Of a stretch of 64,000 bases of DNA, positions 54,113-62,246 are shown piece by piece; the stretch's first letter is position 1, and each line of letters opens with the position of its first letter. The notes under the pieces are model-generated. The model saw only the letters and a list, made by a program, of their open reading frames with translations. It was not told the origin of the DNA and did no database searches. A program made the translations under genes and the position numbers. Origin of the DNA: Ilumatobacteraceae bacterium. Its GTDB lineage: Bacteria; Actinomycetota; Acidimicrobiia; Acidimicrobiales; Ilumatobacteraceae. The stretch is taken from assembly GCA_021298195.1 (NCBI GenBank), contig JAJTEQ010000009.1, positions 1-64,000 on the forward strand, in the 5' to 3' direction.

Positions 54113-56076
54113 GCGACCGCGTACAGCCAGCGGTCAAGGTCCATCCACTTGAATACGGAACTTTCAGTCAGACAATCGGCGCTGAGCTGCGCCGAGGAGA
54201 TCACCCAGCCGAGCCCGAGATCCTTCAAGCCGCTGTTGCAGGGCGAGATCGAAATTACAATCTGATCTCCCGAGCCGACCACCGATAGATCTTCTCCGAG
54301 CGAGGGATCCCACGAAAAACGGACATAACTCGCTCCACGATTCCACTGGTCGGCGAAGATCTCCTGCGGGTCGATTCTCCGATACGCCTCGCGATTTGGG
54401 CCCCATCCCTGCTGGCCACTCATCAGCGGGAGACCGTTCGCAGCAACGAGGGCGTCTACGAAAACGTCATCAGATCCGACTCGGCGCATCGAAGGGTCAT
54501 TCCGCACGGCCGACGAGAGTACCGATGCCGACTTCGACTCTACGAGGTCACCCATCCCACTGACCACTGGGTTGACCGAAGCCGTTGACCAGACCGCGAA
54601 CGCCAACAAAGGCAACAAGGCGATCACCCTGTTGGGAAACGCCACGAGCGCGAACACCCCGAAGGCCACGACGACCGAGACGGCCCACACCTGTCCGACT
54701 TCCACCGACGGGAGAGTCGATCGAAACGCGGTGCCGGCCTCGAGACACAACAGAGCTGTAAGCAACGCCCCCCAGGTCGCTACCAATCGCCGTCGCGACC
54801 AATCGAGATCCTCAGTGATCCGGAAAATAGCCATGAAAGCCGGAAGTAAGGCTACAACACTTAGGATCTGGATCAGGCGGTCCCCGGGAAGCAACCTGAG
54901 CGGATTGAACTGCAAAAGAAATGTTGGCCACTTGATGATTCCCCACGCGAGCAGGACTATCCCGGTCACACTTGTGGTCATCCACCTCGACAAGTTTCCG
55001 ATGGCGTCTGTTGTCGCGCGAAGCGCCCTGTTGACGAACCCCACGAGAAACGCCACCACCGGGATCACGAGCCACCCTAGAGCGGCTTCGCTCTGATTCG
55101 TTCCGGCGATCGACGCACCAACTCGACGGGCCAACAGAAAATCGAATACACCCGAGAAGAGTGGAACAGCGAGACCGCCACCCTCGCTCCGCCGTCCCCC
55201 GGGATACACCGTCTGAGCGAGCGTCGAATACTGGGTTCGATTCAACACGTACCAGAGTCCCGCGAGAAGTACCGCGGTCAGTCCCATGATCACCAGTGGA
55301 CGTATCGCACGACGGAGAAGTCCGTCACTCCGGAGGAGGTCGAGTGTGAGCGCACCGAGAAGCAGGAATGCTGGAATCGACCACGGCTGGTAAACGAAGG
55401 GAAGCCGGGACAGCGATATCCCTCCGACTACCGACAGCAACACCGGTGACACGAGAGCACGACGATGTGCTCCATTCGACCCCGAACCGGATGGACTCCT
55501 AACGATCGCTAACCGAAGCGTGACCGCACCGACAAGGCAGGGCCAGATCACCTCCAGCGGCGAGTAACTCCACCATGCGGTGGTCGGCGCCAGGATGACG
55601 AGCAGGGCCACAACAACTGACTGGCCGACACGACGTCCGTTGACGACAAAAAAGGCGAAGATCGACAAGAAGCCGAGAACAACAGGTAGCCACCAGATCG
55701 TCGCGAATCCACGTTCACCGAGACCCTCGACCATCGCCCTCTCGGGAAACATGACGACCGACACGAGCCGAGACGGCAACCCCTCACTGTTTGACGGCCG
55801 ATACTCGAACGGGCTGAGAAAGTCTGATTTCCAGCTGTCGTGAAGTCGTCCTATTTGGAACGGAGTAGACCTCAGCCACTCGTCACTACGAATCGGGCGA
55901 GACTCTCCAAAAATCACCTTCGAGGTGTTCGCCTGGTCAGCCGACGCGAAGTTGAGTCCAAGGCTCGATGTCGTTACGTTGAAGGCAATCAGAACGCCGT
56001 ACAACAGCAGAATTGCACCGACAACGGCCCATATCTTCCTCTTAGACACCGTCTCTGCATTCTGAGAAACGATCAT
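54109..56076 (-). CDS. Large polytopic membrane protein of unknown function (GT-C/YfhO-like layout)
   Basis: 655-aa protein with about 12-14 membrane helices. The first extracytoplasmic loop has FGESRPIRSDEWLRSTPFQ, and the last about 150 residues lie outside. The acidic motif in the first loop and the overall topology resemble GT-C transferases, and similar proteins occur in actinobacterial glycan clusters, but I cannot assign a reaction. The ATG at 56076 overlaps the upstream GT2 stop (ATGA), so the longer ORF reading into that gene is discarded. Confidence 0.75.
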   Translation of the reverse strand: MIVSQNAETVSKRKIWAVVGAILLLYGVLIAFNVTTSSLGLNFASADQANTSKVIFGESRPIRSDEWLRSTPFQIGRLHDSWKSDFLSPFEYRPSNSEGLPSRLVSVVMFPERAMVEGLGERGFATIWWLPVVLGFLSIFAFFVVNGRRVGQSVVVALLVILAPTTAWWSYSPLEVIWPCLVGAVTLRLAIVRSPSGSGSNGAHRRALVSPVLLSVVGGISLSRLPFVYQPWSIPAFLLLGALTLDLLRSDGLLRRAIRPLVIMGLTAVLLAGLWYVLNRTQYSTLAQTVYPGGRRSEGGGLAVPLFSGVFDFLLARRVGASIAGTNQSEAALGWLVIPVVAFLVGFVNRALRATTDAIGNLSRWMTTSVTGIVLLAWGIIKWPTFLLQFNPLRLLPGDRLIQILSVVALLPAFMAIFRITEDLDWSRRRLVATWGALLTALLCLEAGTAFRSTLPSVEVGQVWAVSVVVAFGVFALVAFPNRVIALLPLLAFAVWSTASVNPVVSGMGDLVESKSASVLSSAVRNDPSMRRVGSDDVFVDALVAANGLPLMSGQQGWGPNREAYRRIDPQEIFADQWNRGASYVRFSWDPSLGEDLSVVGSGDQIVISISPCNSGLKDLGLGWVISSAQLSADCLTESSVFKWMDLDRWLYAVA

Positions 56077-56843
56077 CGTTTTTCGATCTTTCTGGACACG
56101 CGAGCTCCAGCGAAAAAGATCATTTGTCGGAGCAATGGCTCCCACAGAATGCTCAACCGAGATACTGGCGTCCAAAGATGTGACTGCCTGACGAGGCTTG
56201 CCTCGGTGACCGAACCCCGACGCGATCCCACCGACAACGAGCCCTCGTGCCAACGGAACTCTGACAAGACCACACGTAGGAATACGGGCCGACCACGCTT
56301 GCGTAGCTTCAGAAAAAGATCCAGGTCGAATGCCCACTTGAGGCTTGTGTTCAGGCCCCCGACCAGATCGAAATCAGACTTTCGGAAGAGTGCCCCCGGC
56401 TGCGGGATCAGTTGCGGACCACACAACATCAGGGGGGACGCGAACCGACCACTGTGGTTCATCCACACCTGTTGATTCTCGCTGTCAATGTACCGACAGG
56501 CGCCGTACACGAAGGACGCAGTTGGGCTGCCCAACAACGCCTGGCGCGTCGCCGAGAGGGAGTCGGGGGTCAGACGATCATCGTCGCCGATCCAATTCAC
56601 GAATTTCACCGACGGCGGCATCCGTGACATTCCTTCGTTGATCGCCCGGGCGAGTCCCGTCTGGGGATCGTCAACGATCAAGTCGACAAACGCTTCCAAC
56701 GCGGAGTCGATACTTGAAGCCGTGGCCGGCCTGACTACCACCACGAAGCACTCTCCAGCCTCCCGAATGGAGGCCAGGCACTGCCCGATGAACTCGGGCC
56801 TCTGGCCCAAAGTGGGTACGACGATCCCACAGTCCTTCACCAC
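56073..56843 (-). CDS. GT2-family glycosyltransferase
   Basis: 256-aa inverting transferase: CGIVVPTLGQRPEFIGQCLA, a conserved DDPQTGLARAINEGM, FVNWIGDDDRLTPDSL (DxD) and PQPGALFRKSDFDLVGGL with LKWAFDLDLFLKL, where the last Asp is the likely base. It is translationally coupled to the large membrane protein downstream. Donor unknown. Confidence 0.87.
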   Translation of the reverse strand: MVKDCGIVVPTLGQRPEFIGQCLASIREAGECFVVVVRPATASSIDSALEAFVDLIVDDPQTGLARAINEGMSRMPPSVKFVNWIGDDDRLTPDSLSATRQALLGSPTASFVYGACRYIDSENQQVWMNHSGRFASPLMLCGPQLIPQPGALFRKSDFDLVGGLNTSLKWAFDLDLFLKLRKRGRPVFLRVVLSEFRWHEGSLSVGSRRGSVTEASLVRQSHLWTPVSRLSILWEPLLRQMIFFAGARVSRKIEKR

Positions 56844-56925
56844 TCAACCCACCCTCTGGAACACAAACTCATCAATTTCATTATGTCCTCTGATCCAACC
56901 CCAACCCGACATAGGCTTCTTTTTC

Positions 56926-58026
56926 GTGTATCGAGTTCCCCTGAACGACCTTTCGAGAGTGCCGTCAATAGTCAAGGACCACATCCTGGAGGACGTGTCC
57001 ACGATCATCACTTCGGGGCATTTCCTCAAAGGGCCCTTCACATCCGCCCTCGAAGAAAACCTCTCGAGGAGGCATGCCGGCGCGTCGGTCACCTGTGTCG
57101 GCAACGGCACCGATGCCCTCTACCTAGCGCTCGCGTCCATCGGCGTGGGGCCGGGCGCTCAGGTGGCTACCGTTGCCAATGCGGGCGGATACACCTCTGG
57201 CGCGACACTTCGCCTCGGCGCTCGACCCGTGATGGTTGACGTTGACATGACGACTGCCCAGATGTCGGTCTCCTCGCTTGAGATGGCCTTGCACATGCAC
57301 CCTGACATCAAGGCAGTCGTCGTCACACATCTGTACGGTCTAGTCGGGGAAATCGAACCGATCTCCGACCTTTGTTCACTTCGCGGTGTCCCCCTCGTCG
57401 AGGACTGCGCCCAGTCTTTTGGTGCCGTCGTCAACGGTCGCCCCGCTGGCACCTTCGGTGACATAGCGACCTTCTCGTTCTATCCCACGAAGAACCTCGG
57501 AGCGTTCGGCGATGCCGGAGCGGTGATTACCTCCGATGTCAGCCTCGCATCACGGGCGGCATCTCTCGCCCAATACGGATGGTCACACAGATACTCCGTG
57601 GACCTCAGAAACGGTACAAACTCACGAATAGACGAGATTCAGGCAGCGATCCTATTGCGCTTAGTTCCCTTTCTCGACAACGAGAACCGCACTCGCCGCA
57701 ATATCGTTCTTGCCTACCACGAGGCGCTCCGTGGCGAACGACGGATGATCCACTCACCCGACTCCAGTTTCGTCGGGCACCTAGCAGTGCTGCTTACCGA
57801 TTCACGTGATACCGACCGGTCCACCCTCGAGTCTTCAGGGGTTGCCACGGGGATCCACTACCCGGTCATCGACACTGACCAAAAGGCGTGGGAGGGCTAC
57901 ATTGACAGCACGGACCTCCCGGCCACCCGGCACGTACAAGACCGCATACTCACCTTGCCCTGCTTCCCCGGGATGACAAACGGGGAAATCGAACACGTGG
58001 TCAATGCTCTCCACGGGCTCGTCTAG
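56926..58026 (+). CDS. DegT/DnrJ/EryC1 sugar aminotransferase (probable dTDP-3-keto-6-deoxyhexose aminotransferase)
   Basis: 366-aa PLP enzyme of the sugar aminotransferase group: VPLNDLSRVP, GNGTDALYLALASIGVGPG, VEDCAQSFGA (PLP-ring Asp) and SFYPTKNLGAFGDAGAV with the Schiff-base Lys. It closely resembles FdtB/QdtB-type 3-aminotransferases, and an FdtA-type 3,4-ketoisomerase is encoded next to it on the other strand. Together they would make dTDP-Fuc3N or dTDP-Qui3N. GTG 56926 is used; TAGGCT is eight bases upstream. The stop overlaps the convergent FdtA-like stop. Confidence 0.88.
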   Translation: MYRVPLNDLSRVPSIVKDHILEDVSTIITSGHFLKGPFTSALEENLSRRHAGASVTCVGNGTDALYLALASIGVGPGAQVATVANAGGYTSGATLRLGARPVMVDVDMTTAQMSVSSLEMALHMHPDIKAVVVTHLYGLVGEIEPISDLCSLRGVPLVEDCAQSFGAVVNGRPAGTFGDIATFSFYPTKNLGAFGDAGAVITSDVSLASRAASLAQYGWSHRYSVDLRNGTNSRIDEIQAAILLRLVPFLDNENRTRRNIVLAYHEALRGERRMIHSPDSSFVGHLAVLLTDSRDTDRSTLESSGVATGIHYPVIDTDQKAWEGYIDSTDLPATRHVQDRILTLPCFPGMTNGEIEHVVNALHGLV

Positions 58027-58418
58027 GAGTCGAGTTCTCTGGGATCGTCAATGTACTCGGACCTGTCATACGGAAGACTGGCGAGAACACCCAGAACCGC
58101 ACCTGACGAGAACTCCCTCAATTGAAGCCAATGTCGCGGGGGAACGCACAAGAACTCACCGACACCCAGTCGAAACTCACTGCGCTCCCCCGTCTTGTCA
58201 AGGATGACCGCCCCCACCGAGCCCTGCTGAACGAACACCAGTTGCTCGCACTCCCTGTGGCCGTGATTCGCCCGAGTTTCGCCCTCCGCCACACCGAAGA
58301 TCCAGAAAATCCTTCGTGGCGTGAAGGGGACGTCGGCGAACTCGACGACCCCGAGCGATCCCCGTGGATCGACGAAGTTGGGGAACTTTCCGACAAATGG
58401 ACGGCTTCGATCGACCAT
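58023..58418 (-). CDS. fdtA: FdtA/QdtA-type dTDP-4-keto-6-deoxyglucose 3,4-ketoisomerase
   Basis: 131-aa single-domain cupin of the WxcM/FdtA family. FVDPRGSLGVVEFADVPF, the catalytic-His segment TRANHGHRECEQLVFVQQGS, PPRHWLQLREFSSGAVLGVL and LPYDRSEYI all match the family. It moves the keto group of dTDP-4-keto-6-deoxyglucose from C4 to C3, after which the aminotransferase next door would aminate C3. Whether the product has galacto (FdtA) or gluco (QdtA) configuration cannot be told. ATG 58418 lies seven bases after the GT8 gene. Confidence 0.88.
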   Translation of the reverse strand: MVDRSRPFVGKFPNFVDPRGSLGVVEFADVPFTPRRIFWIFGVAEGETRANHGHRECEQLVFVQQGSVGAVILDKTGERSEFRLGVGEFLCVPPRHWLQLREFSSGAVLGVLASLPYDRSEYIDDPRELDS

Positions 58419-58425
58419 CGCGCAC

Positions 58426-59224
58426 CTACCCTTTAACCAATCGGAGATTCGCCATTGAATAAGCCCGCTCGTCGAGAACCGACATCTTCGCGTACTTCGC
58501 CGCCACACCCCGCGCCAGGTTGAACCAATCCAACTCCTTGCGCCACTTCGGATCACACTGGTGCGCGATCGAACGCCAGAGCGAGCGAGCGGGATGTGTC
58601 GAACCGATCGTCCATGGCTTGCCGAGGAAGCTGCGATGAAAGTGAACCACGAAGGGGTCGGTAATCGCCTCGTCAATGTCCTCGAGCGACTCCACGAGAT
58701 CAACGGTTCGAAGCAGTTTCATGATGTGATAGGGCATGGAGTTGTAGGCAGGGCGCAGTCGATCGAACCCTCCCCGCAAGACCAGATTGATCGCATCCTG
58801 GTCGACACAGGGAAGATCGTACGTCTCCAGGTACTTCAGGATCCTCGGCGTCATGTGTTCGTCGTTCCAACGATCCACGTCGACAAGAAGAGTTCCCGTG
58901 TTGAGATACGGGAGAAGGGGGTCGATTCCCTCCTCGCGCCACGGTCTCCACATGGACGGGGAGCCGATCATGGCCACATGCGCATCCAGAACGGCACCCA
59001 CCGAGTGTTTCATCTCCATCTCGAACAGTTCGCCGAGATCCCGACGCACGACCATGTCCGCGTCGAAGTAGGCCGCACGTGCTCCTCGCGGTAGCTCGGA
59101 CTCAGCCCGAGCCGAAGACGATCACGTGGGTCGACTCGAGTTGGGTCTCACTGAGTGACCGAAGAAAGACCTGTGCCTGCAGTCGATAGTTGGAATCGGC
59201 GGCGGTGTACACGAGACGGGTCAT
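58426..59224 (-). pseudogene. GT8-family glycosyltransferase with internal out-of-frame deletion
   Basis: ATG 59224 (ATGA overlap with the methyltransferase) opens TRLVYTAADSNYRLQAQVFL and RSLSETQLESTHVIVFGSG, then stops at TGA 59102. The homologous reading resumes in another frame as ELPRGARAAYFDADMVVRRD (DxD) and continues through PYLNTGTLLVDVDRWND, CVDQDAINL and VVHFHRSFLGKPW to 58426. GT8 proteins such as LgtC have about 45 more residues between the first strand and the DxD block, so the gap is a deletion of over 100 bases, not a simple indel. The second piece alone (209 aa from 59055) lacks the nucleotide-binding start. Confidence 0.78.
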
Positions 59225-60036
59225 GACACACCACCCACCTGAATCGCCACCTGATCTGACTCCGTCAACGACCGACCCTTCCCAAGAGCTCGACGAGCGA
59301 GATCAGAGATCTCGATGAGTTTCCAACGCAGGAGAGCAAATGCAGGACTCTTGAAACACAGTTTCTCGAGCGTTGACGGTGGCTTGGAACAAAACATGTG
59401 GAAGAACCTTCCGTCGGTCACGAGATCGACCGACATCTGCCGAGCCATCTCGCGCAATGCGTCGATCGGGTAAAAGGCAACATGCTGGCCGGTCGATGGC
59501 ATCAAGTACCACCAATCCTCCGGAATCGGAGTCGGCGGAACGACCGCGGTCACCAGTAGTCGGTCGCACCTCGTCATCAGCTCCCCGAGCACCGACATCG
59601 GGTCCGGGAAATGGAGGGCGACCTCGCTGAGAAAGACCAGATCGAAATGGGCATCGCGAGACGGAGCCTCCCCCACGAAATACCTTGGTTCGCAGAAGGG
59701 GTCCTCCCAACGACAATCGACGCCATGGTCCCTGAGATACCTCGTTGCGAGACCGTCTCCACCACCGAAGTCAAGCAAGGCGAGGCGCCGAAGTCGCCGC
59801 GAATGGAGAAGGGCACGCACGAATCCCGCGACCATGACGGACCGGTCGGCCGCACCCACATCGAGATCGTTCAGTCTCGCGTTGAACGAACCCTCCAACC
59901 ACCTGGGATCTTGGACGAAAGTGAAGGAACATCGTTGACAGGAGGAAAGACATGCCCTATTCCCGGCCCAGACTTCGTACGTCAGAACTAAAGACGAGTC
60001 ACCCGAGCAAACTGGGCAAACAACTTCATCCATCAA
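59221..60036 (-). CDS. Class I SAM methyltransferase with N-terminal zinc-finger-like segment
   Basis: 271-aa protein. Residues 7-38 hold CPVC and CQRC, as in zinc-ribbon sugar methyltransferases. Residues about 85-190 form a methyltransferase domain (ALLDFGGGDGLATRYLRDHG, FDLVFLSEVALHFPDPMSVL). The protein resembles enzymes acting on deoxysugars or on glycan ends. Met1 and Met2 are both possible starts. It is coupled to the GT8 gene downstream by a four-base overlap. Confidence 0.83.
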   Translation of the reverse strand: MMDEVVCPVCSGDSSLVLTYEVWAGNRACLSSCQRCSFTFVQDPRWLEGSFNARLNDLDVGAADRSVMVAGFVRALLHSRRLRRLALLDFGGGDGLATRYLRDHGVDCRWEDPFCEPRYFVGEAPSRDAHFDLVFLSEVALHFPDPMSVLGELMTRCDRLLVTAVVPPTPIPEDWWYLMPSTGQHVAFYPIDALREMARQMSVDLVTDGRFFHMFCSKPPSTLEKLCFKSPAFALLRWKLIEISDLARRALGKGRSLTESDQVAIQVGGVS

Positions 60037-60117
60037 GTTCCGATACTAACGTTATGGATGAATCGGACGAGACACTCTCTGTCCGTTTGAGCCTAGAGCG
60101 CCAAGGATGGAGACTGG

Positions 60118-61023
60118 ATGTTGAGGGGCCTCAATAATCTCGAGCGAAGGACCGCTGTTTCAACCCATCCGGGCGACTCGATCACTCTCGTTACGGCACG
60201 AAAGCTACGACGGATCACCGAGTATCTCATTCGGCGAATTCTGGTTGCCGCCACTCACCGGAAAGCCCTTTCGAGCCTCAAGAAACTCCGAGGGAGTCGA
60301 CGAGGTCAACGGGCATTGGTGCTTGGCAACGGCCCTTCAATAAACAAATTGGACACAGAGAAGGCCCAAGCGCTCCGGGTCTCAGGCCTCGAGATAATCG
60401 TCGTGAATTGGTTTCCTCTTAGCAAACTAGAGCGTGAACTGACACCCGACATATTGGTCTTGTCAGATCCTCTTATGACTCCCGACAAACGTCACGATCA
60501 TCGCGTGGAGGAACTCTGGGAATACATTCGCTGCCACCAAAATCTTCGGATTGCGGTGCCAACTACCTGGAGTAAGCACCTCAAGATGGTCGGCATTGAG
60601 ACTTCTCGAGTCATCTATTTCAACGACCTACCACTTGAGGGTTTCGGCAAAGGGACCGACCCAACAAAGGCACGCCATTACCTTTCAATGACCGCCTACA
60701 AAGCAGTAGCGATCGCCATCTACCTTGGCTACAAAGAAATTGGTGTACTTGGTGTGGATAACACCATGTTCTTTGGTCTCTCGGTAGGCGACGACAACCA
60801 GCTTGTCCTGGCTGATCATCACTTCTATTCGAAACAAAGAGAGGACCAGAACATGAGCGCCTTCTACCCGAACGGAGTAGCTGACTATTTCTACGATCTC
60901 TCGAATTGCTTTCTTGACCTTCGGAGGTATTTCGGGGCCTCAACAAACGTCTTTCATCTTGATAAAGAGTCAATTGTTGACGCCTTTATCAAGTCCGACT
61001 GTCTAGGTGTGATCAAATCCTAA
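60118..61023 (+). CDS. GT42/DUF115-like putative glycosyltransferase (candidate nonulosonate transferase)
   Basis: 301-aa protein. The nucleotide-binding start RALVLGNGPSINKLD, the helix AYKAVAIAIYLGYKEIGVLG followed by VDNTMFF, and a late LADHHFYSKQ (possible catalytic His) are arranged as in CstI/CstII sialyltransferases (GT42) and in DUF115/MptE-like proteins. The first 60 residues are basic. It lies beside NeuB, NeuA and Wzx genes, so transfer of a CMP-nonulosonate is a reasonable guess. G+C is near half in this stretch, lower than in the core genes. ATG 60118 is used. Its stop overlaps the convergent Wzx stop by three bases. Confidence 0.6.
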   Translation: MLRGLNNLERRTAVSTHPGDSITLVTARKLRRITEYLIRRILVAATHRKALSSLKKLRGSRRGQRALVLGNGPSINKLDTEKAQALRVSGLEIIVVNWFPLSKLERELTPDILVLSDPLMTPDKRHDHRVEELWEYIRCHQNLRIAVPTTWSKHLKMVGIETSRVIYFNDLPLEGFGKGTDPTKARHYLSMTAYKAVAIAIYLGYKEIGVLGVDNTMFFGLSVGDDNQLVLADHHFYSKQREDQNMSAFYPNGVADYFYDLSNCFLDLRRYFGASTNVFHLDKESIVDAFIKSDCLGVIKS

Positions 61024-62246
61024 CCCGAGATCACGAGTGTCCGTTCACGAAGACTGCTGGCGATTACATACAACGTTCCGAGCAGGCCGAACAATTCAAG
61101 AACAAGCGCAACTTCAACTGATAACACGATTGTGACTGCACCAAGGCACATGATTAGCGCAGCGATCAACCACGCGAAAGCAACCGTCCAAAATCGTTCT
61201 TTCGACCAAGAAAAGTAGTGCAATTCGACCGCGATAAGTGCTGCTAGCCCAACGACGACGGTCATGAACACTTCGTCAACCTGAAACCCATGGCCCGGAA
61301 ACACGAAGTCAAGAACTGGGGCACCAATTAGTGGCGTCAGAATGCACACCCCTAAGCCAAGAATTGCAGTTATGCGAACCGTCCTTAAGGCGATTCCAGC
61401 GACCGCCTTGGAAGATGCTCTGGCATCAATCGTCCGGGCCAAGATCGGCGTCATGAAAGTTGATGAAAGGGTAATCGGAACTCTAATCACGAAGGCCAAC
61501 AGTGCGAACCGGCTTACCGTTGAGTCAGGTGCACCAGAAAAGGCGACGATATTTGGTGAGAGTGTGAGAATTAAATGCTGGGCAAAACCAGAGCACCACA
61601 GCGGGGGAAATCCCCGAAAATCTGTCCTTCGGGATTCCCGGATTCTGAATCTCGGAATCGTCCCTGCGGAAAATGCACGACAAACACCAATCGAAATCAG
61701 CGGCGCAAGGCCGGAAGAGTACAGATAGGTGACTGGCGAGCTTTCCAAGCTCAACATAGGCATCCAAACCGACGAACGGATTACTCCATCGACCATCAAT
61801 TGGATCGCCACGAGGTGCCACTTGCCCTCGGCCGAGTAGCTTCCGCGTTGAATTGCCGCAAAGCTCTGGAACTGTGATCCCATCACAAGAAGAAGGAGAG
61901 CATGAATATTGAGGGCGGACTGACGAAATAGGCCATCGCTCAACAGCCACACCACGCTGGCAATAGGTCCGCATATTCCCGCGATCCAAAACGAAGCGCG
62001 CGAAATTTGTCGGGACCGAGCGACTGAATCCTCTGAACCACGATTGATTATCAAAAGGGTCACGGTTGGACTTCCAATGACCAAACCAAAGGCGAATGAT
62101 GCTGAGTTCCAAGTGAGGACTCGTGAAAGATCCGACTCACTAAGTCCGTCGGATGCAATCCGATTGAAGAAGTATTGGCCCAGCCCTGCAACCAACATTC
62201 CAGAGAAGATCCAAAACGTTCCGCCTAGACCTTTACCGCTCTTCAC
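61020..62246 (-). CDS. Wzx-like polysaccharide flippase (MATE/MOP superfamily)
   Basis: 408-aa membrane protein with about 12 helices, few charged loops and the FSGMLVAGLGQYFFNRIASD start typical of Wzx/oligosaccharide flippases. It would turn undecaprenyl-linked repeat units to the outer face. It overlaps neuB by four bases (ATGA), so the flippase is co-expressed with the nonulosonate genes. No Wzy polymerase is visible in the window. Confidence 0.8.
   Translation of the reverse strand: MKSGKGLGGTFWIFSGMLVAGLGQYFFNRIASDGLSESDLSRVLTWNSASFAFGLVIGSPTVTLLIINRGSEDSVARSRQISRASFWIAGICGPIASVVWLLSDGLFRQSALNIHALLLLVMGSQFQSFAAIQRGSYSAEGKWHLVAIQLMVDGVIRSSVWMPMLSLESSPVTYLYSSGLAPLISIGVCRAFSAGTIPRFRIRESRRTDFRGFPPLWCSGFAQHLILTLSPNIVAFSGAPDSTVSRFALLAFVIRVPITLSSTFMTPILARTIDARASSKAVAGIALRTVRITAILGLGVCILTPLIGAPVLDFVFPGHGFQVDEVFMTVVVGLAALIAVELHYFSWSKERFWTVAFAWLIAALIMCLGAVTIVLSVEVALVLELFGLLGTLYVIASSLRERTLVISG

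Noticed and set aside
59952-60137. 61-codon plus-strand frame between the methyltransferase and the GT42-like gene
   Set aside because: It overlaps the methyltransferase start on the other strand and has no protein-like features or ribosome site.
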